Assembly: GCA_963931865.1 (NCBI GenBank)
Contig: OZ007518.1
Coordinates: 6,130,570-6,194,569 of the forward strand
Source of the DNA: Axinella damicornis
Lineage: Eukaryota > Porifera > Demospongiae > Axinellida > Axinellidae
Reading direction: 5' to 3'
DNA length: 64,000 nt
Shown here: positions 11,347 to 20,209 of the stretch, one piece after another
How positions within the stretch are numbered: position 1 is the first letter of the stretch
How the letters are laid out: the number at the start of each line of letters is the position of its first letter
Translations under genes and position numbers: made by a program
The notes under the pieces: model-generated
Database searches by the model: none
What the model was told of the DNA's origin: nothing
Seen by the model: only the letters and a program-made list of their open reading frames with translations

Positions 11347-11625
11347 TAGTTTCATGTATTGCCCCCAATTACACAGGGATCATGGATGAAAACACTCCAT
11401 CATCTCAGGCAGCCAGAATGTTGAGAAAGAGACTCAAAGGCTTTCGTACCTTTTCAAGCGAACCAAGAACGATGAAAGGAAGAGATTAGCGCAACAAAGC
11501 CAGGCAAAGGAAGGAGTTGGGGTACTTGCACCTATTTCCCTAACACGATCCCGCCACTGTGTTCCAGAGTTTGAGGGGGTACCCAAGAGCTGCTTTGATT
11601 CCAAGAGTGAGGCTGTTCTGCAGTT
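11347..11625. other. Flank of the P-element-like pseudogene
   Basis: The interval after the TIR element may hold the degenerate 5' part of the transposase-like gene: a Lys/Arg-rich frame at 11382-11489 (MDENTPSSQAARMLRKRLKG). No start site can be chosen with confidence. Confidence 0.3.
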
Positions 11626-12985
11626 TTGCCTGATGAGGTCCAATCCATTGTTACTGGGTCTGTTTCAATACAATCTGTTTTAATGACGTGGTATGTTCAT
11701 GTTGCTGGAAGAGTGGTACTAAGAACCAACCAAATTATCCAGAAACTTCTCGAAAAGGTGTTGAACACCAACGTTCTAAACACTGTTCTGACTGCAGTCG
11801 AATCAGCTCGTGTCTGCCCAGGCAATCCTGAAGAGCATTGCGAGAAGAGAGGAGGGTCTGTGTGTAGTTCTAATGGCCAGGTAGCTGCGTACATTGACAA
11901 CCAGGAGGAGGTCATTAACAGTGGAACTGCATACTGCAGAACTATCAGAAGAAGTGATTGTGAACTGCTGTGTTTTCCTGATACAGCCCACTTGAGACGG
12001 TGCCCTTCCTGCAACAAGTATCGGCCACAGTTGCATGTTATGCGCAGCTGGGAGTGTAAATCCTCAAATCGGGTGAGCCACACGAATTACCGATTCCTTT
12101 CAGGTGCTGAGAAGGATGAACGACTCCACAATCTCGAGATGGCAAAGGTCACTGAGAGGAAGCGCAACAAAAGGCTGTCAGAGAAACTTCATGACCTGAT
12201 AGAGAAAGAAGGGGTTCATCTAAGACGAGGCAGATATCTCCTCCATTTTCAGCGGAGTGGAGAAGGTTTTCAAGGAAGGCTCCATCCAGCGAATCTTTTG
12301 GGAGCAACAAATCCACTTCAACTCGCTGAGGAACAAGAAGGGCATGAGGTGGCACCCACTTCTAATTCGCTTTGCACTAAATTTGAAGTTGCATCCTCAT
12401 CTGCATACCATGCCGTGCAAGAAAGTGGCCTGATAGCACTTCCTTTGGAGCGAACATTGAGGGACTATATATACCCACTGGGTAACCATGAAGGATGGGG
12501 TGCAAGTGGAGGTAATTCAGCAGCTAAAGAAATTGATCCGGTTTGCAGGACTTCGAGAAACAATTTGCCCTGTCAATGGACGAAAAGAAGGTACGAAGTG
12601 GCTTACTTTTCAAGAAAGACACTGGCGAACTCACAGGGTTCTGCAACTTGGGAGAGGTTAACCAAGATGTCGAGAATCTTTCCAAGTCTTCCTTCCCAGT
12701 TGCCATGTGAAGCTGTACCCAGTCGTTTGGGAAGTTGTCGAGGCACTCCATCTGCACGGCATTCCTGTTTTATCATTGACGAGTGACGGAAACAGCCCAA
12801 ATAGACAATTTTACCGTTTATGTACTGTAGCCTCACCAATGCTGGACCGACATACAAGACCAAGAACTTCTACCTTGAGTGTGAGCTGTATTTTTCTGTG
12901 ACCCACCGCATCTTCTTAAGACGGCAAGGAATTGCCTGTCGAACTCCTATGCACACTCCAAGAGCATGTTACATGTAACTGCACA
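11626..12985 (+). pseudogene. P-element/THAP9-like transposase, degenerate
   Basis: One 386-codon frame covers 11626-12786, but the similarity hops between frames, so the gene is broken. Recognisable blocks in order: RCPSCNKYRPQLHVMRS near 12000 (a Cys pair); SSNRVSHTNYRFLS; a Lys/Arg/Glu-rich coiled segment; FWEQQIHFNS and KKGMRWHPLLIRFALNLK in another frame (12285-12400); SGLIALPLERTLRDYI (12425-12470); GELTGFCNLGEVNQD (12625-12670); GIPVLSLTSDGNSPNRQFYRL (12757-12820); and FFCDPPHLLKTARNCLSNSY (12890-12945). RTLRDY, DGxxxNRxFxxL and DPPHLxKTxRN are hallmarks of the P-element transposase RNase-H-like domain. At least four frameshifts separate them. No TIRs were identified, and it may lie inside an intron of the plus-strand gene. 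Confidence 0.78.
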
Positions 12986-13232
12986 CAGTATCACAAGTCA
13001 GTCAAGCATGCATTGCGCAGGTATGAGTGACACTACGGAGTGTATTAATTCATGCTTTGGCATTCTTATTTATTTGTGTAATCAAGGTAGAAATGGACAG
13101 GTTGGTTCTGTGCTGGTTCGAGTCCCACCATGCTATCCGAGATTTTACTTCTCTCCTAGTACATGTAGTTGACTCGCCTGTAGCCTAAGTAATGAGTAGG
13201 TGTGTTTTTGAAGGCTTCTTCACATGATACAG

Positions 13233-13361
13233 TTTACACTGCATCCTACAAGGGGATGGAAAGCTGGGGACCTGGTTTGACAGCCATGGCGATTATTAAC
13301 CAAAATGTGGGAGTGCTGCTCACTCTACTCCACGATGGCAACCCTTTTGTCAGGAAGGTAC
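13233..13361 (+). CDS. Internal exon, plus-strand gene (unknown protein)
   Basis: The acceptor is TGATACAG| and the exon continues TTTACACTGCATCC. The frame, entered in phase 1, reads YTASYKGMESWGPGLTAMA and then INQNVGVLLTLLHDGNPFV. It suggests a helical repeat segment (leucine-rich, HEAT-like), but I do not recognise the family. Two donors exist: AAG|GTACGT at 13357 and GTAC|GTGGGT at 13361. Only the second keeps the next two exons in phase, so I chose it. Confidence 0.6.
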
Positions 13362-13531
13362 GTGGGTGGAGCCATTAGTAGATCATGAATCTTCACAATT
13401 TTGATGGACTTTTGTTAAGTATTTCATGGCACTGTGTATCTATCTACTAAGATCTCTGTCTCCCCTCCCGCCCACCCATATCAGAAATTTGCATCACATT
13501 GCATCATCATTACTTTATCTTCTACATGTAG

Positions 13532-13624
13532 GAGTTGACTTGGCTCTACCCTTAAAAATGAGTGCGTTAACTCTTGAAGGAGTTTTCAGTGCTTTTCACC
13601 TGATACAGTTCCTTCGGAGGGTAT
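13532..13624 (+). CDS. Internal exon, plus-strand gene (unknown protein)
   Basis: The acceptor is CTTCTACATGTAG| and the donor is TAT|GTAAAG. It is a 93-base exon with phase 1 in and phase 1 out. The translation reads VDLALPLKMSALTLEGVFSA then FHLIQFLRRV. Both phases match the neighbouring predicted exons exactly, which is the main support for this three-exon model. No domain is recognised; the composition is helical and leucine-rich. Confidence 0.6.
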
Positions 13625-13808
13625 GTAAAGCCGTCGGTCCCGGGGTGCTGGTTCATGTTATAGCATTCAGTTGCTAGTTTTGGTTACCTCCTTAGCCAAT
13701 CTGTGGTGGTCTCCCGTATAGAGAACGTTGATGGGAAAAGATGTGAATGACACATATTGTACTAGTACAATCATGTACTGTGACGACACCCTTACATGAC
13801 TTATACAG

Positions 13809-14140
13809 GCGCACAGTACATCGAGCTCCAGTGTCGAGTCTGCAGACCTTTTACCAGAGTGAAACTAGTTGTTGACCAGAAGGAGTATGTCAAGTCACCC
13901 CAGAAACCCTCGCACACAGCTGTGGAGACTTGTTCGGACAGCAGAGCAGCAGTTCTCACTCTGTTTGTCCATCTGCCAGGAGAGGAGAGGACGGGACAAC
14001 CAGCTCCTGGGAGAACTGGGCTCAGCTTTGTGAGCACCTTGGTGAAAGTGAACTCCACAAAGTTGAAGTCAAAAGAGAAGACACGAAATCGGAGAAGAGA
14101 CCGAAGCAGGAGTCATTTGACCCCAGTGAACTCTGCTTAG
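13809..14140 (+). CDS. Terminal coding exon with stop, unknown protein
   Basis: The acceptor is CATGACTTATACAG|. In phase with the previous exon the frame reads CAQYIELQCRVCRPFTRVKL, continues through LFVHLPGEERTGQPAPGRTG and ends with a basic, Arg/Ser-containing tail (KTRNRRRDRSRSHL) at TAG 14138-14140. AATAAA follows 10 bases after the stop. A CxxC pair (CRVC) is visible near the start, but I do not recognise the family. The next supported genes (15.7-20.2 kb) are on the other strand, so the two loci converge. Confidence 0.7.
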
Positions 14141-14150
14141 ACATTGGCAG

Positions 14151-14156
14151 AATAAA
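14151..14156 (+). promoter_or_regulatory. Poly(A) signal AATAAA
   Basis: AATAAA lies 10 bases after the TAG stop at 14138-14140, followed by a T/G-rich stretch (GTGTTTTGTTTGTTTC), which matches the usual downstream element. It supports 13809-14140 as a last exon with a very short 3' UTR. Confidence 0.7.
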
Positions 14157-14159
14157 GTG

Positions 14160-14637
14160 TTTTGTTTGTTTCTTCTTTGTTTCTGTTTTACCAATTGTTT
14201 TTGATCTGCACTGTGTATGTAAGCAAATTATTGCGTATCAATTGGAGTTTACAAACATAATTATCGTGAATGGTCTTGGTTGACATCATTATTGCAGTAT
14301 GCGAACAATAATTCCTGGTGTTAACTGATCTTAATAATGGCCTGCAGTTTGATCACTGTGATTCGCTACTACATGTACAGCTGAAAATAATATTCCATGA
14401 ACAGCAGCTCATGCAAGTCTCCCTACAGAGGGAAATTATGGGACATATGCGCTGCATGTACCACCAAGTCCTGCATGGTTGACGCCATAATTATGACCTA
14501 ATCTTCATAACAATGACATGTCCTGCAGTTAACTTGATCCCAAGTACACATATGGATCGCAATAATTGTCCTCAGCAGCTATACACCCACCAGGCATGCT
14601 GGATACATGGCCGGGATACTATAATACTATAATTATC
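14160..14637. other. Intergenic region between convergent genes
   Basis: No gene supported after the predicted cleavage site. The region is AT-rich with scattered CATGTA-type palindromes. Confidence 0.4.
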
Positions 14638-14831
14638 ACAAGTAATAAAAAACATTTCAAAATGTAACAGGATGTAGGGATACCAGAACAAGGAAACAAG
14701 GTAGGGATGATCACACAAAACAGTGAAGTATACAACCCCCCTTTTTCCATATACGTGTATAATGAAAAAAGATATGTAGGGGGATTGTATACTTCACTGT
14801 TACATTTTGAAATGTTTTTTTTATTACTTGT
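14638..14831. mobile_element. Foldback MITE, ACAAGTAATAAAAAACATT ends
   Basis: ACAAGTAATAAAAAACATT at the left is inverted at the right end as AATG-TTTTTTATTACTTGT. The centre carries an inner inverted pair, CAGTGAAGTATACAACCCCC / GGGGGATTGTATACTTCACTG. A nearly perfect copy lies at 62560-62838. Part of the longer arm sequence (GCGATCATCCC-CTTGTTTCC) reappears at 15137-15170, suggesting a partly rearranged copy. Confidence 0.85.
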
Positions 14832-14834
14832 TTA

Positions 14835-15715
14835 CGTTCATTTTTTTTTGCAGCAGCAGGTGTGGTGTTGTTGAACCACCATGAGTTGGGCTACATGCAT
14901 GTCCTTGGTATATTATAAGAGCCAGGTTGCCATGGAAACTGTAATTGCAAAAGGTATCATGGGATTCATGATTGAATAAGACATGCAAAGAGCTTGTGAC
15001 ATACGTAATCATTAGGAGAGATTAATGCATGTACACAAAGTCAAGGTATACAGTGTCAGGGTCACAGTGCAGTTGGAGTGAAGCAGCTTGAGTTGGCTTG
15101 TCATGAGTAACCTGTGTGTGTTATTATCAGTTGTGCGATCATCCCCCTTGTTTCCTGCTGTTCTGGTATCCTTGTTATGTCACTAGCTTCTGCAAAAATA
15201 TTTATTGATATTGCTAGTATAGCTAGTAGTGCTGTTGTGATAATTATGATGTAATGCAAGTAGGCTGCATATATATATATGCGCATGCAGCTTATATATT
15301 ATAAGCTTAATGCATGCTTATTATACAGGATTATTGTTGTCGTGTAAACCATCCATTCAGGCCAAACTATAAATTAAACTGGTGACATGATGCTGGCTAT
15401 AATGTTTATATGTAAACCTTTCAAGCCAGACTTAGCTAGCACAGGTTGAGTGGTTTAGTCCTTTACAGACCAGATTCTCTTCTCTTTTAAGTTCAGTGCA
15501 TGAAGAGTCTGACCATGCAATTTCCACTTGCATAAAATGTCATGATAAATGTATACGTATAGATAGATAGCTAGATAGATAGATTGATAATACACTGCTG
15601 CCTGAGTATAATAGTGAGTTAATAGTAGTCACCCTACACTTCGTTATCTGCATGGGTAAAAGAATTACAGGTACACATGGTTAAAATCATGAGAAAGAGA
15701 AATTATTATGTTGTG
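14835..15715. other. Sequence downstream of the RS-repeat gene
   Basis: Possible 3' region of the minus-strand gene. It contains MITE remnants (to about 15180), an AT/TA-rich hairpin near 15270-15305 and a short GATA repeat near 15560-15590. No exon could be placed. Confidence 0.4.
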
Positions 15716-15723
15716 ACTTACCG

Positions 15724-16248
15724 TCAAAGGTCGCTGGCCTCCTCGGCCACGCCCGCGCCCTTGGCTTGATCTGCCTGGCGGCCCACTTTCACTGCACATT
15801 CAAAGAGGGAAAGGTGACAGACACTCATCTCGGATTTGTGCTCTGAGTCTTGGATCAGCTTACACGACGTCCAAACCCGGATGGGGGAGGGGCTGTGGGG
15901 CCGGGGAGTACTCCGGGCTGGAGCTCGCCGGGGACTCCGGGCCCGTCGCCCAGAGGGACTGCAACTTCGGGCCCGTCGCCCGGAGGGACTGCGATTCCGG
16001 GCCCGTCGCCCGGAGGCGGAGGGACTGGGACTCCGACTACTGCGGCGGGTAGCTGGATCCAGCCGCGGTGTGGCAGCCGCTGAGGGAGTCTCTGGGCTGC
16101 TGGGGAGGGGTACCAGTGCTACTGGCAGATAGAGCAAGATACAATAAACATTATTCCCTGCCTACACATTGGTCATAGCATACTATGGAGATTCCTGCAG
16201 CTTACCAACGTTTTCCATTTCGTGGTCCATTTTCCCCCACTCACTGTA
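15724..16248 (-). CDS. Arg/Ser-repeat protein, two predicted exons
   Basis: Two exons join in phase on the minus strand. The upstream exon is 16248-16206 (acceptor TCTCTTACAG|, donor GTTG|GTAAGC) and reads YSEWGKMDHEMENV; an ATG at 16230 is a possible start. The downstream exon is 16121-15724 (acceptor CTATCTGCCAG|) and continues VALVPLPSSPETPSAA into four roughly 9-residue units of the type RSPSPSGRRA, then a Cys-containing tail ending EEASDL and TGA. An RS-rich segment is typical of SR-type RNA-processing proteins, but no RNA-recognition motif is visible. A consensus donor, G|GTAAGTC, begins two bases after the stop, so the true end may be spliced differently. Function is inferred from composition only. 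Confidence 0.6.
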
Positions 16249-16254
16249 CTGTAA

Positions 16255-16765
16255 GAGAAATTTTATCTGCACGGCCGGTATATGCTGCCAGCTGCATCAC
16301 AGCTATCCCTAGAGGGTTTGCTACACAAAGACAACATTGCACTGTTCATTGTGTGCACACATAGGCCATAGCCGTTAACCACAGCCGCTACAGTAAGCCA
16401 GGTCATAGCATGAATTCTCGGAACCAGAGTGTTCACATGGGAGTGAGGAAGGGTCTGGGCATGCGCCTACATTCTAGTTGTCCCCAGGATGGAAAGCTGA
16501 CCTCACCAATCAGAATCGTTTACAGACAACATCATGGAAATACTTTTTCGCCTGGCTTCTGTGTTGCCAGCCACTAGATATGGCAAACTGCTGAGTGTTT
16601 GACATAAAAAAGCAGGTGGATAGTGATCATACGTGTGGTATTGCCACTGATCACTGATTGCTCATGCATAATTGCATTCTGTGGGGACAACTGCACGTGC
16701 CCAGACCCTTCCTCATCCACGTGCGGTTCTGAGACTATGCATGAACACTGGTTGGAATTAACAGA
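16255..16765. other. Intron or intergenic sequence; one possible small exon
   Basis: On the minus strand an acceptor-like TTAATTCCAACCAG| at about 16759 precedes an open frame (CSCIVSEPHVDEEGSGHVQL) with a possible donor C|GTATGA near 16633. Its phase fits neither neighbouring exon, so I do not call it a gene part. Confidence 0.3.
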
Positions 16766-16769
16766 GAGG

Positions 16770-17060
16770 ATGGGGGAGGGTGGGGAGGGAGGGAGGGAGG
16801 GGAAGGAGGGAGTGAGGGCCGATGGAGGGAGTGAAGGGGGGAGAAGGGAGGGGGGTAGAGAGGGAGGGAGGGGGGAAGGAGGGAGGGAGGGAGGGAGGGA
16901 GGGAGGGAGGGAGGGAGGGAGGGAGGGAGGGAGGGAGGGGGGAAGGAGGGAGGGAGGGAGGGAGGGAGGGACGGAGGGAGGGAGGGAGGGAGGGAGGGAG
17001 GGAGGGAGGGAGGGAGGGAGGGAGGGAGTGAGGGAGGGAGGGAGGGAGGGAGGGAGGGAG
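16770..17060. repeat. (GGGA)n simple-sequence array
   Basis: About 290 bases of GGGA/GGGAGG repeats on the plus strand with a few interruptions. It gives long Pro-Ser-Leu or Glu-Gly frames in all phases, which are artefacts. The array has strong G-quadruplex potential. Confidence 0.95.
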
Positions 17061-17122
17061 AGCAGAGGTGCATGAGTGTCGGATAATCCTACCTCAGCAC
17101 TAGCACTTCTGCCTAGTCTCAC

Positions 17123-17418
17123 CTATCCAGCAGCACAGCAAAGGCCGGACTGGATATCACCCACATGCCATATTCTGGTGGGAGGACGCCTGATGCATGC
17201 ATCGTCTTGACAATGTGCTTCAAGGTGGACCGGTTGCTCAAGATTGCCACTGTAGAGCTTGCAAGGTAGACAATTCTCTCAATCACGTTGTCATGGAGGA
17301 GGGGAAGGGCAAACTTCCACTGTTGCTTGTAATGGGCCAAGTGTTGAAGGAAGTGGCAAACGCTACGAGTTTCTTCAAGGGATTGAAGATCACGGACGCA
17401 TTCAAAAATGTCCAGTGC
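17123..17418 (-). CDS. Predicted internal exon, helical-repeat-like protein
   Basis: On the minus strand the acceptor GCATTCTTTCGCCAG| (17419) opens a 98-codon frame: ALDIFECVRDLQSLEETRSV, then HFLQHLAHYKQQWKFALPLL, DNVIERIVYLASSTVAILSN and PPEYGMWVISSPAFAVLLDR. It ends at GATAG|GTGAGAC. It has the look of stacked amphipathic helices (HEAT/ARM-like), but no named family is recognised. Phase out is 2, which does not match the RS-repeat exon at 16248, so an exon may be missing between them. Bases 17252-17291 are repeated exactly, inverted, inside the hairpin at 18757-18834. Confidence 0.65.
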
Positions 17419-17449
17419 CTGGCGAAAGAATGCACAGCAGCGTGGTAAT

Positions 17450-18270
17450 ATTAGAGTGCCGGAAAGCTAAGTATTGTAATCGCTAATTACATGTGTACCT
17501 ATGGTGTGGGCCTGACACAAAGGGAGGAGAATACTAATGTGTATGCTACACCTGTGAGAGGGTTAATAATGTGTGAGCTTCATGACCACACCTGATACTA
17601 TCTCAGTTCTTGGCTAGCTAGGTCTAAAGTCCCCTATTCTGTGTATTTTTACTTCCCCCGAGTCACTACTGCCTGTGCTATCCATCTGTCTGCCTGTGCG
17701 TCCAAGACGTCGACACCTCTTGTTATTTGCACCCCTTTATTATTGCACCATTTTGTTCCCCTGTTGTCTTGTATGCCTGCATACCTGAGATGCTTGATAC
17801 AATACGCCACTAAGGAAGCCCAAGACCACCACAGAGGTTGATGGCACCAAGGAGCCTGAGTAACAGCGCTAGTCTAGGAATGAGACTGTGCAGAAGCACA
17901 GATTGGGCCTATGGGAATTGGGGATCCGGGCTAAAGCTAGCGCATGGGCGCATAGTGTATTATCTCATCACGTGATCATTATGCATGGTGGGCGGTCCTA
18001 AACGTCTGGTCCTTACCCGATTTCCGCATAGTAGAATAGCTCATGAGAGAGAATGGTCTAGCTCAATAGACCAGGCTAGCCATTCAAAAATTAACATGAG
18101 TGGCAACTGCACTCCTGGTAGTGGGTAGTGTCACTGGCAGTTGAAAGATTAGGCTACCCGTGGGTCACCATTGCTCACTTTTAGTGTCATTGGTAGTACG
18201 TGATAACGTGTCCATTAATTGGGATGAGCCATTACCTAGCCACCTACGAGCAGCCTGGGAATGAGGCAAG
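17450..18270. other. Probable intron or intergenic sequence
   Basis: No exon supported. A degenerate relative of the CAACTGCACTCCTGGTAG block (repeat copy B family) is near 18100-18130, followed by TAATTGGGATGAGCCATTAC, which resembles 24210-24235. Confidence 0.4.
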
Positions 18271-18279
18271 CACTCAGAC

Positions 18280-18578
18280 AAGGGGGGGTCACTCCCATAG
18301 ACTCTATAGTCACAGCTGCGACCGCAGTCGGTCAATGGTCAACGGTCAAAGCCGCCCAAACGGGTGCAGTCAACGGTCAAAGCGGCTCAGTCAAAAACGC
18401 GCACCGCCCTATTTATGGCGACATGCAGGCAAGTATTACAAGGGCAAATAGCTGATCAGTCAAAGGTCAACGGACAAAAATCGGCGTGGTCAACGGTCAA
18501 AACTCCAAAAACAGCGGTCAAAGCTTTGACCCGCTGTCGCAGCTGTGACTATAGTGTCTATGGGAGTGACCCCCCCTT
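18280..18578. mobile_element. MITE with 45-bp TIRs and internal GGTCAA repeats
   Basis: TIRs start AAGGGGGGGTCACTCCCATA and run through TATAGTCACAGCTGCGAC; the right end is the inverse. CTCAGAC lies outside both ends (18273-18279 and 18580-18586), a possible short target duplication. The interior has at least eight GGTCAA(A/C) motifs, partly as CGGTCAAAG, in both orientations. This resembles subterminal transposase-binding repeats or nuclear-receptor half-sites. No coding capacity. Confidence 0.85.
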
Positions 18579-18756
18579 GCTCAGACCTCATGCAGAGATG
18601 ACTTGCTAAATTGAGGCTGGAGCTTTGGCCTTACTGCATGATTGAATGATATCACAATGGTAGAATCAAAATGTTCATGTGTGCCTACCTAGCTAAAGTA
18701 CTAGTGCTTTTGAAAAATTCCACCAGAAGTGCAAGGTATATTTCCACCATTACTAA

Positions 18757-18834
18757 TAGTCTCGCGGGGCCAGACCCACAACGTGATTGAGAGAATTGTC
18801 TACCTTGCAAGCTCTACCTGGCCCCGCGAGACTA
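18757..18834. mobile_element. 78-bp hairpin element carrying a captured exon fragment
   Basis: Perfect 17-bp TIRs (TAGTCTCGCGGGGCCAG and its inverse) flank a 44-bp interior. Forty of those bases (18778-18817) are identical, in inverted orientation, to 17252-17291, which encodes DNVIERIVYLASST in the predicted minus-strand exon. The element lies between that exon and the next upstream predicted exon at 19109. A related terminus, TAGTCTCGCGGGCCAG, is at about 62924. No target duplication was identified. Confidence 0.85.
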
Positions 18835-19108
18835 CATAATGACTAACAGGTGCCATGTGTGGCACGATCACTACTGTGATCACTTACCTTCGCTCACAAA
18901 GGTTCATTGCTGCCCAAGCAGCAGCCCAACCAGGCCACGAGCCGACGTCGCCACCACTTTTTGACCTGCATTTCTCTCGACCAGTTTTGGTACACACAGA
19001 CGCCATAGATATAAGTGTCTTATATCTATGCAGACGCCCGGACCCCATGCGATAATTCTGGGAACGAGACGAAGTCAACACCGACCTCTGACCTCCGTCT
19101 CTGTTTAC

Positions 19109-19294
19109 CCATGTGGGCGGGGCTGTAGCTGACAGGCATGGATCGCCAGTACTGAGATATTTTGTAGAGCTGGCTGAATGTTGACTATATCCAGCAAATT
19201 CTCGTGTGGCGGGGAGCTGTCCTGCCCAGACAGCCAGACAGAGTGTGGCTGGTAGACTACTTGTCACCACGGTCGTGAGGTAAGGTTTGACCTG
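19109..19294 (-). CDS. Predicted internal exon, unknown protein
   Basis: On the minus strand a frame opens after CAGCACAG| and reads QVKPYLTTVVTSSLPATLCL, then AVWAGQLPATREFAGYSQHS and STKYLSTGDPCLSATAPPTW. It ends at ACATGG|GTAAAC, a good donor. The alternative acceptor CAGCAG| (exon start 19291) keeps the same frame. Neither gives the phase expected after the exon ending at 19840, so the connection is unproven. The leucine- and alanine-rich composition resembles that of the exon at 17123-17418. Confidence 0.5.
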
Positions 19295-19478
19295 CTGTGC
19301 TGTATGGTGGATAGGGTGAGTTCTAACTATCCGGTGTCATGCTGTGCTGAGAGCCCCAGGGTCACAGGGTGGTGCTGAACTGAAATCGTACTGCATATGG
19401 TGCAGTTGCAAGCTACAGGCTGTAAACTTGTTCTTGCAAGCCTCCCTCGGTTGTGGATAATTAAGCGCATGTGAAAAC

Positions 19479-19540
19479 AGTCAAAATCAGGCCCTTTTCT
19501 ACTCCCTCTAGAGGGAGTAGAAAAGGGCCTGATTTTGACT
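19479..19540. repeat. Perfect 62-bp palindrome without spacer
   Basis: Bases 19479-19509 (AGTCAAAATCAGGCCC... CTCCCTCT) are followed directly by their exact 31-base reverse complement. The symmetry stops abruptly at both ends. A MITE-family terminus, GGCCTGGGAACGAGGCTA, follows at about 19549. Confidence 0.95.
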
Positions 19541-19839
19541 GATCTCTCGGGCCTGGGAACGAGGCTAAAGCCGAATAGACAGTACGATATTAGCCAGGAA
19601 TGTATGTAAGTATGTTTAGCTAATTATGGTGCTGGCTGGTAAAAACCTCATGTTTTTTTGGTATTTAACATAATGCATGACATTGTGTCTTTGAACTACA
19701 TAATGCATACGTGATTATTACTCGATCAGCGGGATAATAACATGTATAGCCTGGAGCCTGAAACATTCCTGGGAACATTAAAGTGGATGTATTGTGGCAA
19801 CATAAGTTTTGAATCCTAAACAATCAGCACTAGCCTTAC

Positions 19840-20205
19840 CTCCTTTGAGCGACGTTCAGGGTGGAGAGGACCTGTGTGTGAGGACACACATCGTAGCAGT
19901 TCTCAGGCACTGAGGGAAGGCAGTGAATCTGCGTATACTACCTCTAGCAAATGTTTCACCTCTGTTTGTGCCACAGATTGAACACTGAAGCAATGTCTCC
20001 AGTAAAGGGTAGAGAAGTGAAGCTGTCGTTAGTGGGTCTGGGTCCCTGTGTTTGTCATTGTACATTCCTTCACATGCATGAGGAAGTGTTTTCATTTTGA
20101 GTTTCCTATCTCCTCCCTCGTCCCCTTCTTTTATCTTTCCTCCTTCCTTCTCTCCCTGTGACTCGTCTGTCTGCTGCCTTCTCTCTCCTGCTCTCTGCAT
20201 ACAGC
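19840..20205 (-). CDS. Two in-phase exons of an unrecognised protein
   Basis: The upstream exon is 20205-19960 (acceptor ACCCATCTCAG|, donor AACAGAG|GTGAAAC). The downstream exon is 19909-19840 (acceptor CACTGCCTTCCCTCAG|, donor AAAGGAG|GTAAGG). The intron between them is only 50 bases, and the phases join exactly (codon GTG split 1/2). The translation has an acidic and basic Gly-rich part (QGEKEGGKIKEGDEGGDRK), then LLYPLLETLLQCSICGTNR joined to VPENCYDVCPHTQVLSTLNV. The two Cys pairs could bind a metal, but I do not recognise a domain. It is probably part of the same minus-strand transcription unit as the exons at 19109, 17123 and perhaps 16248. Confidence 0.6.
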
Positions 20206-20209
20206 CTGA

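Noticed and set aside
13104..13130. GGTTCGAGTCCCACC, a perfect-looking tRNA B box
   Set aside because: No A box at the right distance and no acceptor-stem pairing could be found by eye; a tRNA scan would be decisive.
16574..17122. Long Pro/Ser/Leu and Glu/Gly open frames
   Set aside because: They are translations of a (GGGA)n array, open in all phases on both strands.
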